A program made the position numbers and the translations under genes. Shown one piece after another: positions 62,114-64,000 of a stretch of 64,000 nucleotides of DNA (positions are counted from its first letter, which is position 1; each line of letters opens with the position of its first letter). The notes under the pieces were generated by a model. It was given only the letters and a program-made list of their open reading frames with translations, did no database searches and had not been told where the DNA came from. The stretch spans positions 124,001 to 188,000 of the forward strand of contig NZ_JAEQNC010000003.1 of assembly GCF_016722925.1 (NCBI RefSeq). The letters run 5' to 3'. This stretch comes from Phytoamicus setariae. Its GTDB lineage: Bacteria > Pseudomonadota > Alphaproteobacteria > Rhizobiales > Rhizobiaceae.

Positions 62114-63610
62114 TTACTTCATCGTCGGGATGACGAATTCGGCGCCGTCCTTGATGCCGGACGGCCAGCGTGACGTAACCGTCTTGGTGCGTGTCCAGAA
62201 CTTGATCGAGTCGGTGCCGTGCTGGTTGAGGTCGCCGAAAGACGAGGACTTCCAGCCGCCGAAGGAGTGGTAGGCCAGCGGCACGGGGATCGGCACGTTG
62301 ACGCCGACCATGCCGATGTTGACGCGCGATGCAAAATCGCGGGCCGCATCGCCGTCGCGGGTGTAGATCGCGACACCATTGCCGTATTCGTGCTTCATCG
62401 GCAGCGACAGGGCTTCCTCGTAGTTCTTGGCGCGGACGACCGACAGGACTGGTCCGAAGATTTCGGTCTTGTAGATGTCCATGTCCGGCGTGACGTGATC
62501 GAACAGGCAGCCGCCGACGAAATAGCCGTTCTCGTAACCCTGCAGCTTGAAATCGCGGCCGTCGACGACCAGCTTGGCGCCCTCTTCAACACCGTGGTTG
62601 ATCAGGCCCATGATGCGCGCCTGGGCTTCCTTGGTGACGACGGGGCCGAGATCGGCCTTCTCATCGGTGTAGGGGCCGATGCGCAGCGATTCCACCATCG
62701 GCGTCAGCTTTGCAATCAGCTTGTTGGCGGTTTCCTCTCCGACCGGAACGGCAACCGAGATCGCCATGCAGCGCTCGCCGGCAGAACCGTAGCCGGCGCC
62801 GATCAGGGCGTTTGCGGCCTGATCGAGATCGGCATCCGGCATGATGATCATGTGGTTCTTGGCGCCGCCGAAGCACTGGGCGCGCTTGCCGTTCATAGCA
62901 GCGGTGCCATAGACGTAGCGGGCGATCGGGGTCGAGCCGACGAAGGAAACTGCGGAAATATCCGGATGGGTCAGGATCGCATCGACCGCGCCCTTATCAC
63001 CGTTGACGACGTTGAGAATGCCAGCCGGCAGACCGGCCTCGATCATCAGTTCGGCGAGACGGATCGGCAGGGACGGATCGCGCTCGGAAGGCTTGAGGAT
63101 GAAGGCATTGCCGCAGGCGATGGCCGGCGCAAACATCCACATCGGGATCATGCCCGGGAAGTTGAACGGCGTGATGCCGGCGCCGATGCCGACAGCCTGG
63201 CGGATCGAATACATGTCGATGTTGGGGCCCGCGCCTTCCGTGAACTCGCTCTTGGCGAGATGGGGAATGCCGATGACGAATTCGCAGACTTCGAGGCCGC
63301 GAATGACATCGCCCTTGGCGTCTTCGATCGTCTTGCCATGCTCCTTGGAGAGCATTTCGGCGAGCTCGTCCATGTTTTCGTTCAGGAGGGCGACGAACTT
63401 CATGAATACGCGGGCGCGGCGCTGCGGGTTGGTCGCGGCCCAGGCCGGCTGCACAGTCTTGGCGTTCTGTACGGCGGCATCGAGCTCGGCATCGCTCGCG
63501 AGGGCTACTTCAGCCTGCACTTCGCCGGTCGCCGGATTGTAGACATTGGCCTTGCGACCCGATGTGCCGGCAACATGCTTGCCGCCAATGAAATGACCGA
63601 TCTGACGCAT
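62114..63610 (-). CDS. mmsA: CoA-acylating methylmalonate-semialdehyde dehydrogenase
   Basis: A 498-residue aldehyde dehydrogenase: VYNPATGEVQAEV start, ITPFNFPGMIPMWMFAPAIACGNAFILKPSERDP, FGGAKNHMIIMPDADLDQAANALIGAGYGSAGERCMAISVAV with the catalytic cysteine (GERCM near residue 285) and YTRDGDAARDFASRVNIGMVGVNVPIPVPLAYHSFGGWK at the end, the last being typical of MmsA/IolA. It converts methylmalonate or malonate semialdehyde with CoA to propionyl- or acetyl-CoA in valine and myo-inositol catabolism. The ATG at 63610 follows GGAGG; an upstream open frame is not conserved. The LysR gene is divergent. Confidence 0.95.
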   Translation of the reverse strand: MRQIGHFIGGKHVAGTSGRKANVYNPATGEVQAEVALASDAELDAAVQNAKTVQPAWAATNPQRRARVFMKFVALLNENMDELAEMLSKEHGKTIEDAKGDVIRGLEVCEFVIGIPHLAKSEFTEGAGPNIDMYSIRQAVGIGAGITPFNFPGMIPMWMFAPAIACGNAFILKPSERDPSLPIRLAELMIEAGLPAGILNVVNGDKGAVDAILTHPDISAVSFVGSTPIARYVYGTAAMNGKRAQCFGGAKNHMIIMPDADLDQAANALIGAGYGSAGERCMAISVAVPVGEETANKLIAKLTPMVESLRIGPYTDEKADLGPVVTKEAQARIMGLINHGVEEGAKLVVDGRDFKLQGYENGYFVGGCLFDHVTPDMDIYKTEIFGPVLSVVRAKNYEEALSLPMKHEYGNGVAIYTRDGDAARDFASRVNIGMVGVNVPIPVPLAYHSFGGWKSSSFGDLNQHGTDSIKFWTRTKTVTSRWPSGIKDGAEFVIPTMK

Positions 63611-63660
63611 GGATGTTCCTCCTGATGCTTTTGTGATAGCGCGAATTATGCGCTTTAATT

Positions 63661-63699
63661 TGCACAAAGCAATGAACTGAGATAAGCATCCGTTGTGCA
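63661..63699. promoter_or_regulatory. Inverted repeat in the mmsA/LysR promoter gap
   Basis: TGCACAA (63661-63667) and TTGTGCA (63693-63699) form an inverted repeat with seven-base arms and a 25-base spacer in the 149-base gap between divergent mmsA and LysR-type genes. The half-site equals that of the palindrome at 58499. LysR proteins often bind two such spaced sites. Pattern only. Confidence 0.45.
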
Positions 63700-63759
63700 T
63701 AAATTGAAGTCAAAAGATTGCATCGTGGCGATTCCCCTCAGACACGGAGGCCGCAGCCC

Positions 63760-64000
63760 ATGAACTGGGACGACGTCCGAATCTTCCTCGCAGTCGCCCG
63801 CACCGGGCAAATTCTTGCCGCGTCCAAACGACTGGGCGTCAACCACGCCACCCTGTCGCGGCGACTGACGGCGCTTGAGGAAGCGCTGAAAACCCGGCTT
63901 TTCATACGTCGCACCAACGGTTGCGAACTGACGGCCGAGGGCGAGGTGTTTCTTGCCTCGGCCGAGCGGATGGAAACCGAAATGCTTGCGGCACAGGCCA
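63760..64000 (+). CDS. LysR-family transcriptional regulator, N-terminal fragment
   Basis: An open frame starting with ATG at 63760 (CGGAGG nine bases upstream) runs off the window edge with 80 codons. It encodes a LysR-type winged helix: WDDVRIFLAVARTGQILAASKRLGVNHATLSRRLTALEEAL, then FIRRTNGCELTAEGEVFLASAERME. Its divergence from mmsA suggests it regulates that gene or a linked pathway, but the effector domain is outside the window. Confidence 0.9.
   Translation, partial: MNWDDVRIFLAVARTGQILAASKRLGVNHATLSRRLTALEEALKTRLFIRRTNGCELTAEGEVFLASAERMETEMLAAQA

Noticed and set aside
62114-63610. mmsA as the missing 2-ketoglutarate-semialdehyde dehydrogenase of island A
   Set aside because: The sequence has the MmsA/IolA type C-terminus and CoA-acylating family layout, and it lies 50 kb away in an unrelated neighbourhood.
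62219-63625. A 468-codon plus-strand frame opposite mmsA
   Set aside because: Shadow of a high-GC gene; sequence is Asp/Gly/Arg-rich with no motif.

Overview
The window is high-GC chromosomal DNA from an alphaproteobacterium, almost certainly a member of the Rhizobiaceae (Rhizobium/Agrobacterium/Ensifer relatives). The strongest pointers are a RirA iron regulator with its three cluster cysteines, candidate RirA (IRO) and Irr (ICE) operators beside it, two blocks of CUT1/CUT2 sugar transport and catabolism genes, and the neighbourhoods aroK-aroB-CBS protein, pgi/phaZ/frk and rirA/fbpA/mmsA. I see no insertion sequence, integrase, prophage or CRISPR array.

Region 1 (1-26253) is a carbohydrate-catabolism region interrupted by two ordinary genes (rnk and an ABC-F ATPase). 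It opens with the tail of a ribose-type ABC transporter. Island A (4336-12874) is one minus-strand operon: FCD GntR regulator, enolase-superfamily acid-sugar dehydratase, CUT2 binding protein, permease, ATPase, SDR, mutarotase and FAH-family enzyme, with a divergent SMP-30 lactonase. Island B (13006-26253) contains two divergent operons. The minus-strand one has an SDR, a 2,4-diketo-acid hydrolase, an APH-fold kinase and a variant enolase. The plus-strand one has an SDR, a glucarate-dehydratase-like enzyme, a CUT1 transporter, a GntR regulator and a lactonase; a convergent mutarotase closes the island. Both islands read as non-phosphorylative oxidation routes: sugar, lactone, aldonate, 2-keto-3-deoxy-acid. 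The kinase plus enolase-like pair in island B suggests an uncharacterised branch in which the hydroxy-acid released by the diketo-acid hydrolase is phosphorylated and dehydrated towards PEP or a related compound.

Region 2 (26477-43396) starts with tRNA-Gln(CUG), then ppx-rlmE-VOC, an MFS pump, TerB/TfoX_C small proteins, gshB, a ComM/YifB ATPase, cysK, a LysE exporter, a GNAT enzyme, a NIPSNAP protein, a fused ring-cleavage-dioxygenase-like/hydrolase protein with a divergent flavin reductase, and an APC permease operon that carries several small membrane proteins.

Region 3 (43621-64000) is mostly housekeeping: dut, prfC, a 3-hydroxybutyrate-dehydrogenase-like SDR, two apparently exported enzymes (dienelactone hydrolase family and CatE-like VOC), TusA-family and L,D-transpeptidase genes that overlap, accA, xerD, aroK-aroB, a CBS/CorC protein lacking its usual membrane domain, pgi, phaZ, a GST-family protein, a PfkB kinase, rirA, fbpA, mmsA and the start of a LysR regulator.

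The observations I rank highest are the kinase/variant-enolase module, the APC permease with small membrane partners, the composite Irr/RirA control region, and the perfect palindromes in front of the permease operon and phaZ. All functions are inferred from sequence reading alone; no search was run.
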